Below, one piece after another: positions 44,147 through 55,850 of a stretch of 64,000 bases of DNA. The stretch comes from Silurus meridionalis (taxonomy: Eukaryota > Chordata > Actinopteri > Siluriformes > Siluridae): positions 14,552,856 to 14,616,855 of the forward strand of contig NC_060884.1 of assembly GCF_014805685.1 (NCBI RefSeq), in the 5' to 3' direction. A model generated the notes under the pieces. That model was not told where the DNA came from. It worked only from the letters and a program-made list of their open reading frames with translations, and made no database searches. Each line of letters starts with the position of its first letter. Within the stretch, counting starts at the first letter, position 1. The position numbers and the translations under genes were made by a program.

Positions 44147-45299
44147 CATTGGTAGTTTTCCATCCAGTGACCCCCCACGATGCAAGATGCGGCCCTGCTA
44201 TTAAGCAGTCTAGATTTAATCAATTTAAGTAACTCATGGATAATTTTCTCTGAACCATTCTCGCCCCTAATTTTATTGGCATAATAGGAAACATGGCTGG
44301 CCCTCCGGATCTCAGGTCAAATATTTTGGATTAGCAAATAAATTGTGTGATATTATTGTGATTGATGGCTTAGTGTCAGGAGGTGAGATGAGAGGAAGAA
44401 GTTTGCATTAAGTGTATTTAAATAGGACAACACATATTTGCAGAAAGCAAATTATTTTAGGTTTGTATTTATACCAAATGTCTCATGGATATGTGACTAG
44501 TTTGACTAATTTGACTAAAAATGATCCTTGATTTGATTCATGCCAGACCAAAAAAGTGTAGAAGAGTCTCATTCCACCATCCAATTCCACACCCTTCTTT
44601 TCTGCCTTTGTCCCATGCCTTTCCAATTTTAGCTCAAATTAAAAAAATTTGCATAATGAAAGGATGGGAAATTTACTTTATTGGAGGGGAGGGTATAAAA
44701 AAAATCTTCTCACTGACAGCATGATTGAGAGAGAAAAGAGAACAGAGGTGAGAGCAAGAAACAATAAAATGTAATTATGCAGCACAGATAAACCTTCTTA
44801 ATTCCTGCACTGTCAAATAGCAAGATAGCAGACTCACATTATTTCATTTAGCACGGCCACAAAGCCTCATTCAGGCCAGTGATAGGCTTTAGTGCATGAC
44901 AATTCTGTTAATCAGAATGGTGGAAAAACTGAAATTATAATGTTGATATCTCCACCATATCCCAAACCACCATCCACTAATTTTCTTGAAAGTATAACTA
45001 ATTGCATTTTCTATTGTCATGTTAATATTGGTCTCAACCAAGAATCACATCTAATTATTCTGTTATTTGTTATGTCTTTGTTTAGGAACATAATTGGGAA
45101 GGAATCTATCTACTTTAAAAAAAAAAAATCTGTTTCGATAGTCTTTTGTCTGTTAGGGGGTACTAATGAGGATCTCATGAAAATTATTTTTTCTTCAGAC
45201 TGAATATTGTCTTGTGGGATTTGCAGGGGAGACATTTTGAGTCTTTCAATTCCAGTTCAGGGTCAATGAAAAATGTGTATAAATAGAAGTGCTTATCTG

Positions 45300-45331
<32 letters not shown>

Positions 45332-46005
45332 TCTCCCTTTTTCTTCATTTCATGTAAATCTTTTAATGTATAAATTTACTCATACTGTAGTATATGAGTT
45401 ACAATGTAATATAGTGTATGATTTGCTGCTATAATTTGATTGATAAAAGGAACTCTACAACATTAAGTAAGATGAACTGAAAAAATCTTGACACATTAAT
45501 CAATGAAAAGTTTATAATTGTTACCAAATTACTGTTGTATATAAAGGATAAAACACTTCAAATTGTGGCGTTATAGGAAAATTATCCTATATGGTAACAC
45601 TTAACACCCCACATTTGTATCTTATTACATCTGCAGCGCTTTAATCCTTTTCAGCAACCAAGTTACAAATCATACCCCAATAGAAATAGACAACAATTCT
45701 TTTTTTATAGCCTGAAAACAGTTCGGACATGTTCTTCCTTCAGCCTTCTATACTCTGCTATTTTAAGAGCTATCATTCTTTAACTGTTTTTTTCTTTTCT
45801 TGACAATGAAAGGCCTGAGTTACAAGTGCATCTAGGCTGAAGGAACAGTCATTAGCTTTTTAATAATGCATGAGCTCCTTCATCTCTTCTCTCCTGTCTC
45901 TTCTGACAAATGTCAGAGGTGAGAGGAGGAGAAGTGTGAACAGAACGCATCTTCACATATCTAAAGTGCTCAGAGCATAGAACAACACAAATCCCCCCCC
46001 CCCCA

Positions 46006-46013
<8 letters not shown>
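44145..46013. other. Unannotated sequence
   Basis: No gene recognised. A (TA)n run lies at 45305-45331 and a poly-C at about 45993-46004. Confidence 0.5.

Positions 46014-46093
<80 letters not shown>
46014..46093. repeat. (CA)n microsatellite
   Basis: Forty CA units. The long cysteine-valine frames on the minus strand are translation of this repeat. Confidence 0.97.
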
Positions 46094-46095
<2 letters not shown>

Positions 46096-46204
46096 TCAAT
46101 ATACTGGCGTATGTATGACTCAAGAAACCTGTCACACTTCCAACAATTTTGTCTGCTACTTCACCAGTCATATACTCTGGAGTGGCACATAGACAACTTA
46201 AAAC

Positions 46205-46207
<3 letters not shown>

Positions 46208-46251
<44 letters not shown>
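46208..46251. repeat. (TA)n microsatellite
   Basis: Pure TA run. A (CCAT)n run follows at about 46491-46516. Confidence 0.95.
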
Positions 46252-46255
<4 letters not shown>

Positions 46256-49007
46256 AGTACAACAAAAGATTGTATTGGCGATATCCCAAATTATTAGACT
46301 TTGTTTTATTTTTTTCTACACTTGAGCACTGAGTGCTGGATTAAGAGGATTCACATTCATTCAAACAGTTGTGAATTTTCATTATGTGGGAAGCCTCATA
46401 AATCACTAACTTGAGAATAGCTATTAAGAGAGTTTAGAAAGTCAACCCACACATTGTTGTTTAGCAATGGACCTATTCATCCATTTATTCAACCATCCAT
46501 CCATCCATCCATCCATATATTTAATTATATTCTACACCAACAACTCAGTATTCCTTCATGCATACAAACAAAAAACATTTTTTTTAAACATAAGGTTCCT
46601 GAAAACTTTTAGTAATATTATATGACATTTATGCAGTCGTATATGTTTATTGTGAATTATGTCTCGGGCCTTTTTAAAATTCCATAACTAGTCCTGATCA
46701 AATCACAAACCACAGGATGGCCTAGGGCACTCATCTATCCAGCTTCCCTGATACATGGTAATGCATCAGTGGCTGTTTGGATGCTAGGTGCACGATGCAT
46801 GAAAATCCCAGGAGATTTTGCATAAATCACTACAGTCAAAAGGACGTCAAAGGGGCAGTTTTGGCATTTCCCAGAGTTCCTCTGGGAGAGAAGTGAAGCA
46901 TGAAGTCCAAGCTGTCAGCAAATATGACTGAAGAATAACGTGTGCTGAAGAGTGTCACTGTGAGTAAACAGACAGTCCTGCTCACAGTGTTGGTTAACAT
47001 CTCATTTCTATTATTCCATTTATCCTCTGAGAACCTTCTGAAAGAACAAAGCTAAATTGGAATCCTATGAGATTTTTCCTGTTTTAAACAGACTTTCATC
47101 CAGACAGAAAAGACTTGCATGCCTAGAAGGTATTGATGCAATACAGAGAACAACTAGGAAGAGTGGAAAAGATCCCTAATAGTGCATAGGGAACACTGAC
47201 ATCTATATCTAGTAAATATACCAAAATTAGAACATCTTCCAGTAAGTTATGCTTAACAGACCCACCACAGGGTTTCAATAACCTACAGTACTCTGAGGAT
47301 GCAGTTTCGAATATCACTTAAATATTTGTCAATACAGGGTACCATGAGCTAGGTATAGACCAATATCCAGTTGTTTCTACTAGTTGAATATACCCATGGA
47401 TTATATTAACTAGATATAGTAATAACTAGATTGAACAATAAAATCCTAAAATGCGTAATCTAAAACAGTATGGGCCATGGTTAACTCATTAGTTAAGATT
47501 AAGTTTGTTTTCAATACTGGGATCTTGTGCAAGAACCATGACACTGCATTCAATATCACACTTGAGTGAAACTTTTGAACTCTAAGCAAATTCTTTTTGG
47601 GAGCAAAGTGTTATTTCATCTATTATTAGACTCTATGGAAGCACCACAGCCAAGGGTTCAACAAATGCAGTTCACCAGACTGATAGTAATATAAAAGACT
47701 GTGTATAACTGCATAGTGTATATTTTCATACCCTTTACCTAAAGTATTTATGGATGTAAAATTATGATTACATATTGTATCTTTGGCAGAGACCCACACA
47801 CTAAACTGTGTATATGTACAATGACAATAAATGCTTCTTAAATTATTGTTCCAGTAGTAAAAGTTATTATTGTAATGTGGACATGTTTTTTTTTCCTCTT
47901 CATAAAGACACTTAATAAATAAGCAATTATACTGAGTTAAATATGTGATTTCTTTGTAGCTTTCTGTAATAGATTGAAAAAATATATTCATGTTAAAAAC
48001 ATAACCTATTTGGTTTTTATTGTACAATCAGTGATGTATTTGTTTCTAGTAGAACCACAGATTGTAAAAAACACCACAACCATAATTTTCTGAAATGAAA
48101 AACTGCACTATGTGATATGATCTGTTGTTATTGTGGTTTTTATTTATTCAATTCCCTGCAGAGGTCCCATGACAATAGAGGGGCTAAATGTGGAGTGTTG
48201 TAGGGTCAAGCATGTTAACACACATATGCAATACAGCACTTCACTTTCAGATGTAGGTTTTTGTTTTAGCAGGGAAAAAAAAAAAAAAAAAAAAAGGTTT
48301 GGTAACAGTATTTTGTGTATATGCTTACAATAATACAAGAGTTCAGCTTGATCTACAAAGTGCGAGACATCCTGTAGTCAGTCATTTAGATTCTATATAT
48401 AAAATATGCAACATTGCCACTTAAATAAAATCAATTCTTCACAATAATTGATGCCTACAACAGGTCACAAGTGGCTATTTTATCCCACAAATTATTACTG
48501 ATCACAATTAGATCCACTAGGCTGGCACCCAAATGTACTCTAAATTAATAAATATTTAAGCACCAACTGACTAAACTGTGCATTGTCAATTACACAAATG
48601 TTGCCTTGCTAAGCATTTCATTTCTCTTGAAATGTTACAGGAGAGCACATGTAGAACCTTTTATTATTATAATAAGTTATTGCCACTGTTTGCATAAATA
48701 TTATTGGTAATTCATCATTTAGCACCATGATCAGTCACAGAGCTGGCTCACTACATGATTATTTAAATTTTACAGTAATAAGAAAAAATGGATTATATTT
48801 AGGTAATGTGTAATAGAGGATGAAAATAAATGTCTGGAGTATTTTTATATAATTTTTTAATTTTATATAAGTTTGACATTACTGTATAAACTTTTGTTAC
48901 CAATGACCAACTGACTCTGCAGTAACAAATCGATTAGACATATAATAAATAAGTCATTAATTTTACAAGCAATTTTTATTGACTGTATTTTTCTAATATT
49001 TTTCTAA
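46252..49007. other. Unannotated sequence
   Basis: No gene recognised. A poly-A lies at 48274-48294. A 133-codon minus-strand frame at 48027-47626 has no recognisable motif and AT-driven composition. Confidence 0.5.
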
Positions 49008-49385
49008 TTGCCGACACCTGTTCCGCATTACCTGGTCCCCTTTATAAGATCACACTCCGACCTCACTCGCTGTCGGATCTACCAGATGGATATCGTGACC
49101 AACAAGGTTCCTGACTGCCTGCATTCCCCGCTGGTTCCTGCTCCTTCTTCCGATCCTGAGGATTATACTCGTTGTAAGGATTATACCCGCTTTACGGATT
49201 ATCCTCGCTGTATGGATCATACCCGCTTTACAGATTATTCTCGCTGTACGGATCATACCCGCATTACAGATTATACCCACACGCTGGAGTATCCCCGCGT
49301 TATGGTTCGTACCTCTCCTAGACTCTGGTTTGTGTGCTTGACCTCAATAAACTTTGATTGAGTTAATTCCACTTCCTACATGTGG
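49008..49385 (+). repeat. Possible LTR or gene-like segment with an 18-bp tandem repeat
   Basis: Seven 18-bp units run from 49161 to 49283 (for example GATTATACCCGCTTTACG at 49179 and GATCATACCCGCTTTACA at 49215). They alternate in a 36-bp higher-order pattern. Translated, they give six-residue units such as DYTRFT and DHTRFT within an open frame 49008-49361. CAATAAACTTTGATTGAGTT at about 49345, followed by a TGTGGTCACAA-type phrase, looks like the polyadenylation end of an LTR. GC content is above the neighbourhood. I infer a solo LTR or similar element end rather than a host gene. Confidence 0.5.
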
Positions 49386-50225
49386 TCACAACCCTTATAA
49401 TGACTTTATTAAAGTTTGCATAGTTTTATTGAATTAATAATTAAGCATGAATTAGAATAATTTCCAAACATAGCAATTGAGAGAAAATCTATATTTTGAG
49501 CAATACTTAATTAAATTCTTTTTAATTATTGTTTTTTTTTTTATTATGTTATCTTGCATATTTTTTCTACATTCCATCAAGCTCTTTAATTTTTATGTAT
49601 ACCCTTAGTACAGTACTTTCCTTGTTTTTTTTCTGTTTAATTTTGTAACCATATACCATAGAGAAATCTATGGTAAATGATTTACTCTAAGTTATAAATA
49701 AAACTTTAAGTACATTCACTAATGCACAGTAAGTAACCTACATAATATCTACTGGCTCTATATTTACTTCTCCATTCTACTTTATAATTTTAAAAGTTTT
49801 AGTGCTTCACCTGCTATCTTTGAAGAACTGCCTCCAGGGATCTAACATTCACATCTGAGAGGCTTCCTAGATAAACATCTTTACCACGGAGTCTTCACAT
49901 TTAGCTAAAGACAATCCTGAGGGTTAACAGAGTGTTCTTTCATCCAAAAATGCTTTGGGAATTGACACCGTACATTACAGCACATTTAACTAAAGACAAA
50001 AGACCAAATTAGAATAGAGCATGGAGCAGCATGTAAAAGTTTCCTCCTTACTTAAACCCATGGCACTGAAACCCCTTTGTGCCATAAGTCATGATGTTAC
50101 ACATCTAAGCTAATCATAACACAGAGAACAGATGCTTAACAATCAAGAGAGAATCTAAATAGTGACCAGGAATCCAGGGTTTTATATCTGTCCAATGTCC
50201 TATCAAGCTTATATATATATATATA
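49386..50225. other. Unannotated AT-rich sequence
   Basis: Nothing recognised until the short (TA)n run at 50210-50227. Confidence 0.5.
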
Positions 50226-50227
50226 TA

Positions 50228-51813
50228 CAGTGAGGAAAATAAGTATTTGAACACCCTGCTATTTTGCAAGTTCTTCCACTTAGAAATCATGGAGGGGTCT
50301 GAAATTGTCATCATAGGTGCATGTCCACTGTGAGAGACATAATCTAAAAAAAAAAAATCCAGAAATCACAATATATGATTTTTAAACTATTTATTTGTAT
50401 GATACAGCTGCAAATAAGTATTTGAACACCTGTCTATCAGCTAGAATTCTGACCCTCGAAGACCTGTTAGTCTGCCTTTAAAATGTCCACCTCCACTACA
50501 TTTATTATCCTAAATTAGATGCAGCTGTTTGAGGTCGTTAGCTGCATAAAGACACCTGTCCACCCCATACAATCAGTAAGAATCCAACTACTAACATGGC
50601 CAAGACCAAAGAGCTGTCCAAAGACACTAGAGACAAAATTGTACACCTCCACAAGGCTGGAAAGGGCTACGGGGAAATTGCCAAGCAGCTTGGTGAAAAA
50701 AGGTCCACTGTTGGAGCAATCATTAGAAAATGGAAAAAGCTAAACATGACTGTCAATCTCCCTCGGACTGGGGCTCCATGCAAGATCTCACCTCGTAGGA
50801 TCTCAATGATCCTAAAGAAGGTGAGAAATCAGCCCAGAACTACACGGGAGGAGCTGGTCAATGACCTGAAAAGTGCTGGGACCACCGTTTCCAAGTTACT
50901 GTTGGTAATACACTAAGACGTCATGGTTTGAAATCATGCATGGCACGGAAGGTTCCCCTGCTTAAACCAGCACATGTCCAGGCATGTCTTAAGTTTGCCA
51001 ATGACCATTTGGATGATCCAGAGGAGTCATGGGAGAAAGTCATGTGGTCAGATGAGACCAAAATAGAACTTTTGGGTCATAATTCCACTAAACGTGTTTG
51101 GAGGAAAAAGAATGATGAGTACCATCCCAAGAACACCATCCCTACTGTGAAGCATGGGGTGGTAGCGTCATGCTTTGGGGGTGTTTTTCTGCACATGGGA
51201 CAGGGCGACTGCACTGTATTAAGGAGAGGATGACCGGGGCCATGTATTGCAAGATTTTGGGGAACAACCTCCTTCCCTCAGTTAGAGCATTGAAGATGGG
51301 TTGAGGCTGGGTCTTCCAACATGACAATGACCCGAAGCACACAGGAGTGGCTCTGTAAGAAGCATATCAAGGTTCTGACGTGGCCTAGCCAGTCTCCAGA
51401 CCTAAACCCAATAGAGAATCTTTGGAGGGAGCTCAAAATCCGTGTTTCTCAGCGACAGGCCAGAAACCTGAGTGGTCTAGAGAAGATCTGTGTGGAGGAG
51501 TGGGCCAAAATCCCTCCTGCAGTATGTGCAAACCTGGTGAAAAACTACAGGAAATGTTTGACCTATGTTATTGCAAACAAAGGCTACTGTACCAAATATT
51601 AACATTGACTTTCTCAGGTGTTCAAATACTTATTTGCAGCTGTATCATACAATAAATAGTTAAAAAATCATACATTGTGATTTCAGGATTTTTTTTTTAG
51701 ATTATGTCTCTCACAGTGGACATGCAACTACGATGACAATTTCAGACCCCTCCATGATTTCTAAGTGGGAGAACTTGCAAAATAGCAGGGTGTTCAAATA
51801 CTTATTTTCCTCA

Positions 51814-51816
<3 letters not shown>
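50228..51816 (+). mobile_element. Tc1-like DNA transposon, complete but dead (second family)
   Basis: The left end is CAGTGAGGAAAATAAGTATT and the right end is its inverse, AATACTTATTTTCCTCACTG. Both lie in TA-repeat sequence: TA at 50226-50227, while on the right TG then TA follows, so one target base appears mutated. Inner direct repeats (CAGCTGCAAATAAGTATTTG near 50407 and its inverse near 51627) are typical of the IR/DR structure of fish Tc1 elements. Length is 1589 bp. Confidence 0.93.
50596..51602 (+). pseudogene. Tc1-like transposase, frameshifted
   Basis: The start at 50596 gives [20 protein letters not shown] and a helix-turn-helix region with [18 protein letters not shown], where the family often has VxxII. 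Frameshifts lie near 50900 and 51170 and a stop at about 51301. Catalytic contexts remain: [20 protein letters not shown] in a shifted frame, and [14 protein letters not shown] at about 51399-51440. The element differs in sequence from the first Tc1 copy (terminal repeats and linker), so it is a separate family. Confidence 0.9.

Positions 51817-51818
<2 letters not shown>

Positions 51819-51877
<59 letters not shown>
51819..51877. repeat. (TA)n microsatellite
   Basis: The run is continuous with the target of the Tc1 insertion. A shorter TA run on the other side (50210-50227) suggests that the transposon landed inside a TA array. Confidence 0.93.
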
Positions 51878-51880
<3 letters not shown>

Positions 51881-52859
51881 AAGAAACTCTTCTGAAAAGA
51901 GTGTTGAGACACTTTCTATTGTGTGACTTATGTTCTGAATAAATTCTGTTCTAAATAAAGAATCTCGAATACTTATGTCTTTGTCTAAATAATAACGATC
52001 AGACAGAATTCACATTTTTATGTTCTCTTCTTTTATTCAATAAAATAGAGATAATTCTTATCTTCCCTCATCACAGTGATTTTGATCTCTCTGATGCCGT
52101 GTTGAAAGTAAAATCTTTACTCCTGCATCCACTGTTTGAATTATAGGAGAACAAAAAAATTAGGAAGAAGGAAACAAGTCTGATTTTAATCTAGGCAGCT
52201 TGCTATGGAAACCTGGATATACGGAACATTATAAACTGTAAAATGAACCCAGCAAGATAGAAATACTGTTCTGTGTTAGGTCATTTGTTACTTTGTCAAT
52301 GTGTACCTATTATCAGTCATGTTCAAGGCCTGCAACAAGGCTTCTCTAGGCTCTCCTGGCAAGGACATTGTAATTCCTCCTTCCAGTTTTAATGCCACAT
52401 TGTCATCATCCCTCTGCTACCTGACTCTACAGAGGATTCCTACTTCTGATTGTGATGAATTCCAGAGGAATTCACTGCTCCTGGGCCATGCCAGTCTGCA
52501 ATCATCATGTTGGCATTATGCCTAGTGGCCCAGGCCTCATTCCAATTTTGTCATGGCACTTTGGGAGTTCATTAAGGGTGGGGTTCTGTCACGGTTTCAG
52601 TCTTTGCCTGTAATGGCTAAAATCTCAATGGATAGAGACTCACACCGAAACTTACTGTGCCTGAGAGAAAGGCTATGAAATGAAAAGACAATTGGATATA
52701 ATGTAATCCTCTGATGCACAAGCTATGCAAACCCCTTCTAATGCATAACATTGGTCTAAAATAACCCGTATTAATTTTCTATGTTATTTCATGCATGACT
52801 GGGCATTTTTTTGTTTCATCTTTTGAAATCAATTTATTTCAGCATTTAATATTCCCTGA
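51878..52859. other. Unannotated sequence
   Basis: No gene recognised. Confidence 0.5.
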
Positions 52860-54222
52860 TCTATGAATTCCAAGATCCATGGATTTTCAGAATTTCTTAT
52901 TTGCAATGACCAAAAAAAGAGCAGCTGTAGTGAATGTGACCAAAAAATAAAAAATGAAGCTGACAAAAGACTACACATTTGTGCTCCTTGCCTGTTGTAC
53001 TGGGAACACCAGCTGCTGACTTTTCTTTTCTTTGATTGGCACTCCTGTCTGATGTCCTCCTGTAGCAGGGTGGTGGTTACATTTTGTTTTGTTATGTCAC
53101 ATCTTCCTATATTGCCTCTGTAATATGGTTTTCAAGGTGGGATGTGCCCTCCAAGTGCTTCTTCATATTTGACATGACAAGCTCTTTGACCAGCTCCCTG
53201 ATATGCATTGGTCATGTACCCCCCCATGTAATCAGGGTGTTGTGCTGTGTGGTTGCTGTAGCATTGAGGGTGGCAACATCCAGCACATCATACCATAGCA
53301 CCATTGGTCACCTCCAAGTAGTCCGCATACATGAATAGGTGTAACCATCTGATCCATTGTGTCCACTTTTTATTTGCTTTTATTATAGTACTGGATCATT
53401 TCTGATTTCATCTCTGATACACTGCTTTGTCATCATGTATGGTGCTCAGGAGGACAACTGCCTTCCCTTCTTTTGCACATAGCTTACCATGGTCATATTG
53501 CCATGCAATCTAAATTCTGAGCTATACTTCTTTCTTAATTTAGATGGCTTTATGACAGGTGATATGTCCAGCTTGTTCTGGCAAAGAAACCACAAAATGA
53601 TCTGGTTGCAGCAGATCCAGGAACAGTTCCTGCAAAAACACATCCCAGGTTTTGTCCACTCCTGCAAGAAGGGTCAATCCAATAAAAGCCATTAATTTCT
53701 CTTTGTCAATGTTTCTCCACTCTAGCTTCTGCTACTTTAATACGGTAAATTTCAGAACATCCTCAATGATGTTGTTACCGATAAACATATTCCAGGCATC
53801 TTTCAGTAAAATAGCTGTTGAACTGGGTGCAGATATTGTGGCTTATTGTTCTGCTTTGAGTGGGAGATGCTCACTCCAGTAAAACATAGTTTATTTAATC
53901 TATTGGACTGGATCTAAAGTTCCTCTTTAGAGGACTGCTCAAATTCTTTACGAGTCTTCAATGTCATCTAGTGAGTCTTCTCCATCTTTTTGGGAAAAGA
54001 TTGGTCTAGGCTATCAGCAACAGATATTTTAGACTTTGAATCAAGACAAAGAATTGCCTCATTTTCCTCATACTGTTCTTCATGTAGCATCTCTACAAAA
54101 ATTTCAGCTGTTATTCTAGAATGACTGGAAGCAGAAATCTGACATTTGTGCCAGTAGATATGTTTCTGCAGTAAATGTTTTCCTACAAGAATTAGCTTCC
54201 TATATGTGGAATTTTTGACCAA
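52860..54222 (-). pseudogene. piggyBac-type transposase fossil (PGBD4-like)
   Basis: On the minus strand, diagnostic piggyBac phrases occur in order. An acidic N-terminal part (54222-53968, with FVEMLHEEQYEENEAILCLD) comes first. MTMVSYVQKKGR (about 53500-53465) is next and corresponds to the VSYVPKKGK block. VDTMDQMVT follows (about 53370-53344). VLWYDVLDVATLNAT (about 53300-53256) corresponds to the block before the C-terminus. RELVKELVMSN then lies at about 53200-53168. Blocks are in different frames with stops, and the start and the catalytic centre are poorly preserved. No TTAA-bounded terminal repeats were found. Confidence 0.8.
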
Positions 54223-54482
54223 TTTGTGTAAAACTGATGTATGAATACAAATAATGTGTTTGTTTAACTAAGACAATAATTTGTGGAACATAATTGTTTG
54301 TGGAAATCAAAAACAAGATATTTAAAGAATACCTGGAATTATAAATAATACAATATATTTATTTCAAAGATTCAGCAAAAAAAATACAGCCACGATTAAA
54401 ATAATATAGATAATGAATGCAGGTCATTTTAGACCGGTGTTGTGCATTAGAAGGGTAGAAGGGTAGTGATACAAAAAAAAAA

Positions 54483-54488
<6 letters not shown>
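54223..54488. other. Unannotated AT-rich sequence
   Basis: Nothing recognised. Confidence 0.5.
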
Positions 54489-54564
<76 letters not shown>

Positions 54565-54579
54565 TTATTTATTTATTTG
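54489..54579. repeat. (TA)n and (TTTA)n microsatellite
   Basis: A TA run to 54560 is followed by four to five TTTA units. The phrases CAGGTCATTTTAGACCGGTG and GTTGTGCATTAGAAGGGTAG before it recur in diverged form at about 54707-54742 after it, so a ~280-bp local duplication includes the microsatellite. Confidence 0.85.
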
Positions 54580-54782
54580 ATTTTTAAAGCAAGAATGAAA
54601 ATATCAAAATAAGGATTTGTGAACAAAAATGTATTAATTGAGAAATACCTGGAATGATGATTAATGATATAAATTTCTTGCAAAGATTGAGAAAATAAAA
54701 CTAATTCAGGTCACTTTAGACCCATGTTGTGCATCGAAGGGTTAATAGATATTCATAGACAAAAATATATTAAAAAATATGT

Positions 54783-54846
54783 CAGTGATTATGATAGAGT
54801 TTAGGCCAGCAGAGAAGGCATTGCTGGCCCTGCCAGCTTGTCACTG
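54783..54846 (-). mobile_element. hAT left-end fragment
   Basis: The reverse complement starts CAGTGACAAGCTGGCAGGGC and continues CAGCAATGCCTTCTCTGCTG, matching the left end of the hAT copies at 6825 and 30817. Only the first ~64 bp are present. Confidence 0.7.
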
Positions 54847-55724
54847 TTCAAATGGTAACTAAAGCCATGTGCTCATGTTTTTAAGTTCTGAATTCGATTT
54901 TAGTCTCCATTCTGTCGTTTCGTTGGTTGTTTTCTCGAAAATGTGCACCTGAATAGTGTTAGCTTCATGCATAACCATCTGTTTATTTGGTTTTCTTCAA
55001 AGTCATAAAGTGCACTCTTGGCCTTGTTTTCTGGGTTCATTTTATCTTTGTAGTTCATAGTTCTAGCCCTGCTTGGTTTTGATCATAGATCATTTTTGCT
55101 TCACAAATTATGCCACAATGTACAATGATTTTCATATAGCATGCCTTGTTGTGGTTTTTGATTCGCCTCTAAATACTCATTGAAAAATCATATGTTAATG
55201 ATGCTTAACTGACTGCTGCTAATGTACATAATGGCTGATTATTGAATTAATTAATTGTCTCTTCTTTTAAATAAAAATTATGCCAGTGTGACAATATATG
55301 AAACTTCACCACTGCAGTTTTTGATTACATTTACCTGGCCAATTTATATGTCATAGCCCTATTATGAATATACAAGCTTTGATGTTGCTCAGAATATGAT
55401 TACTGTAAGGCTGTCTAACTTAGAAGGGCATGGTGTAAATTGGCTTCTGTGATCTCTTATTTTACTGCAAAGTGGATTTTTCATGTCCTAATTATTAGAG
55501 GAATGTGTCAACACTGCATGGATTCCTTTCAGCCAGGAATCAGAAAGTCTTGAATGAAAAAGGACAATGAATGTTGAAGCTTTGACAGCTAACATAGCTA
55601 AATAAGACTGTGTAGCCCTTTACTGAAAGACTGTATCATTATTATTGCAGCCTGACAAGATGAGGTGGCTTGAGAATGTTGCATGCATTTTTAGTTAAAA
55701 TAATTACACAGTCATTTTTCCCCC
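54847..55724. other. Unannotated sequence
   Basis: Nothing recognised. Confidence 0.5.
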
Positions 55725-55850
55725 CTAGACTGACACTGGCTTCATAACCAGAATGTAACCAGAGTCCCACCTCACATCCAGTTTTCCCAGGATAAGCTCC
55801 AAATCCATTGCAGTCCTGATAAGTATAACGCAGTTACTGAAAATGAGAGA
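55725..55850 (+). repeat. Fish SINE/LINE 3'-tail fragment
   Basis: CACATCCAGTTTTCCCAGGA, AGCTCCAAATCCATTGCAGT and CAGTTACTGAAAATGAGAGA follow the common fish repeat tail (CCCAGGATAGGCTCCGGATCCACC … CAGGATAAGCGGTTACTGAAAATGAATG). It is diverged and lacks a head. Confidence 0.5.

Noticed and set aside
45852..46171. Long cysteine-valine reading frames
   Set aside because: Translation of the (CA)n microsatellite.
47626..48027. 133-codon minus-strand frame
   Set aside because: AT-rich composition, no motif; chance frame in AT-rich DNA is plausible.
49008..49361. Host gene with a hexapeptide repeat
   Set aside because: No homology recognised, and the adjacent AATAAA and TGTGGTCACAA-like end look like an LTR; kept only as a repeat.
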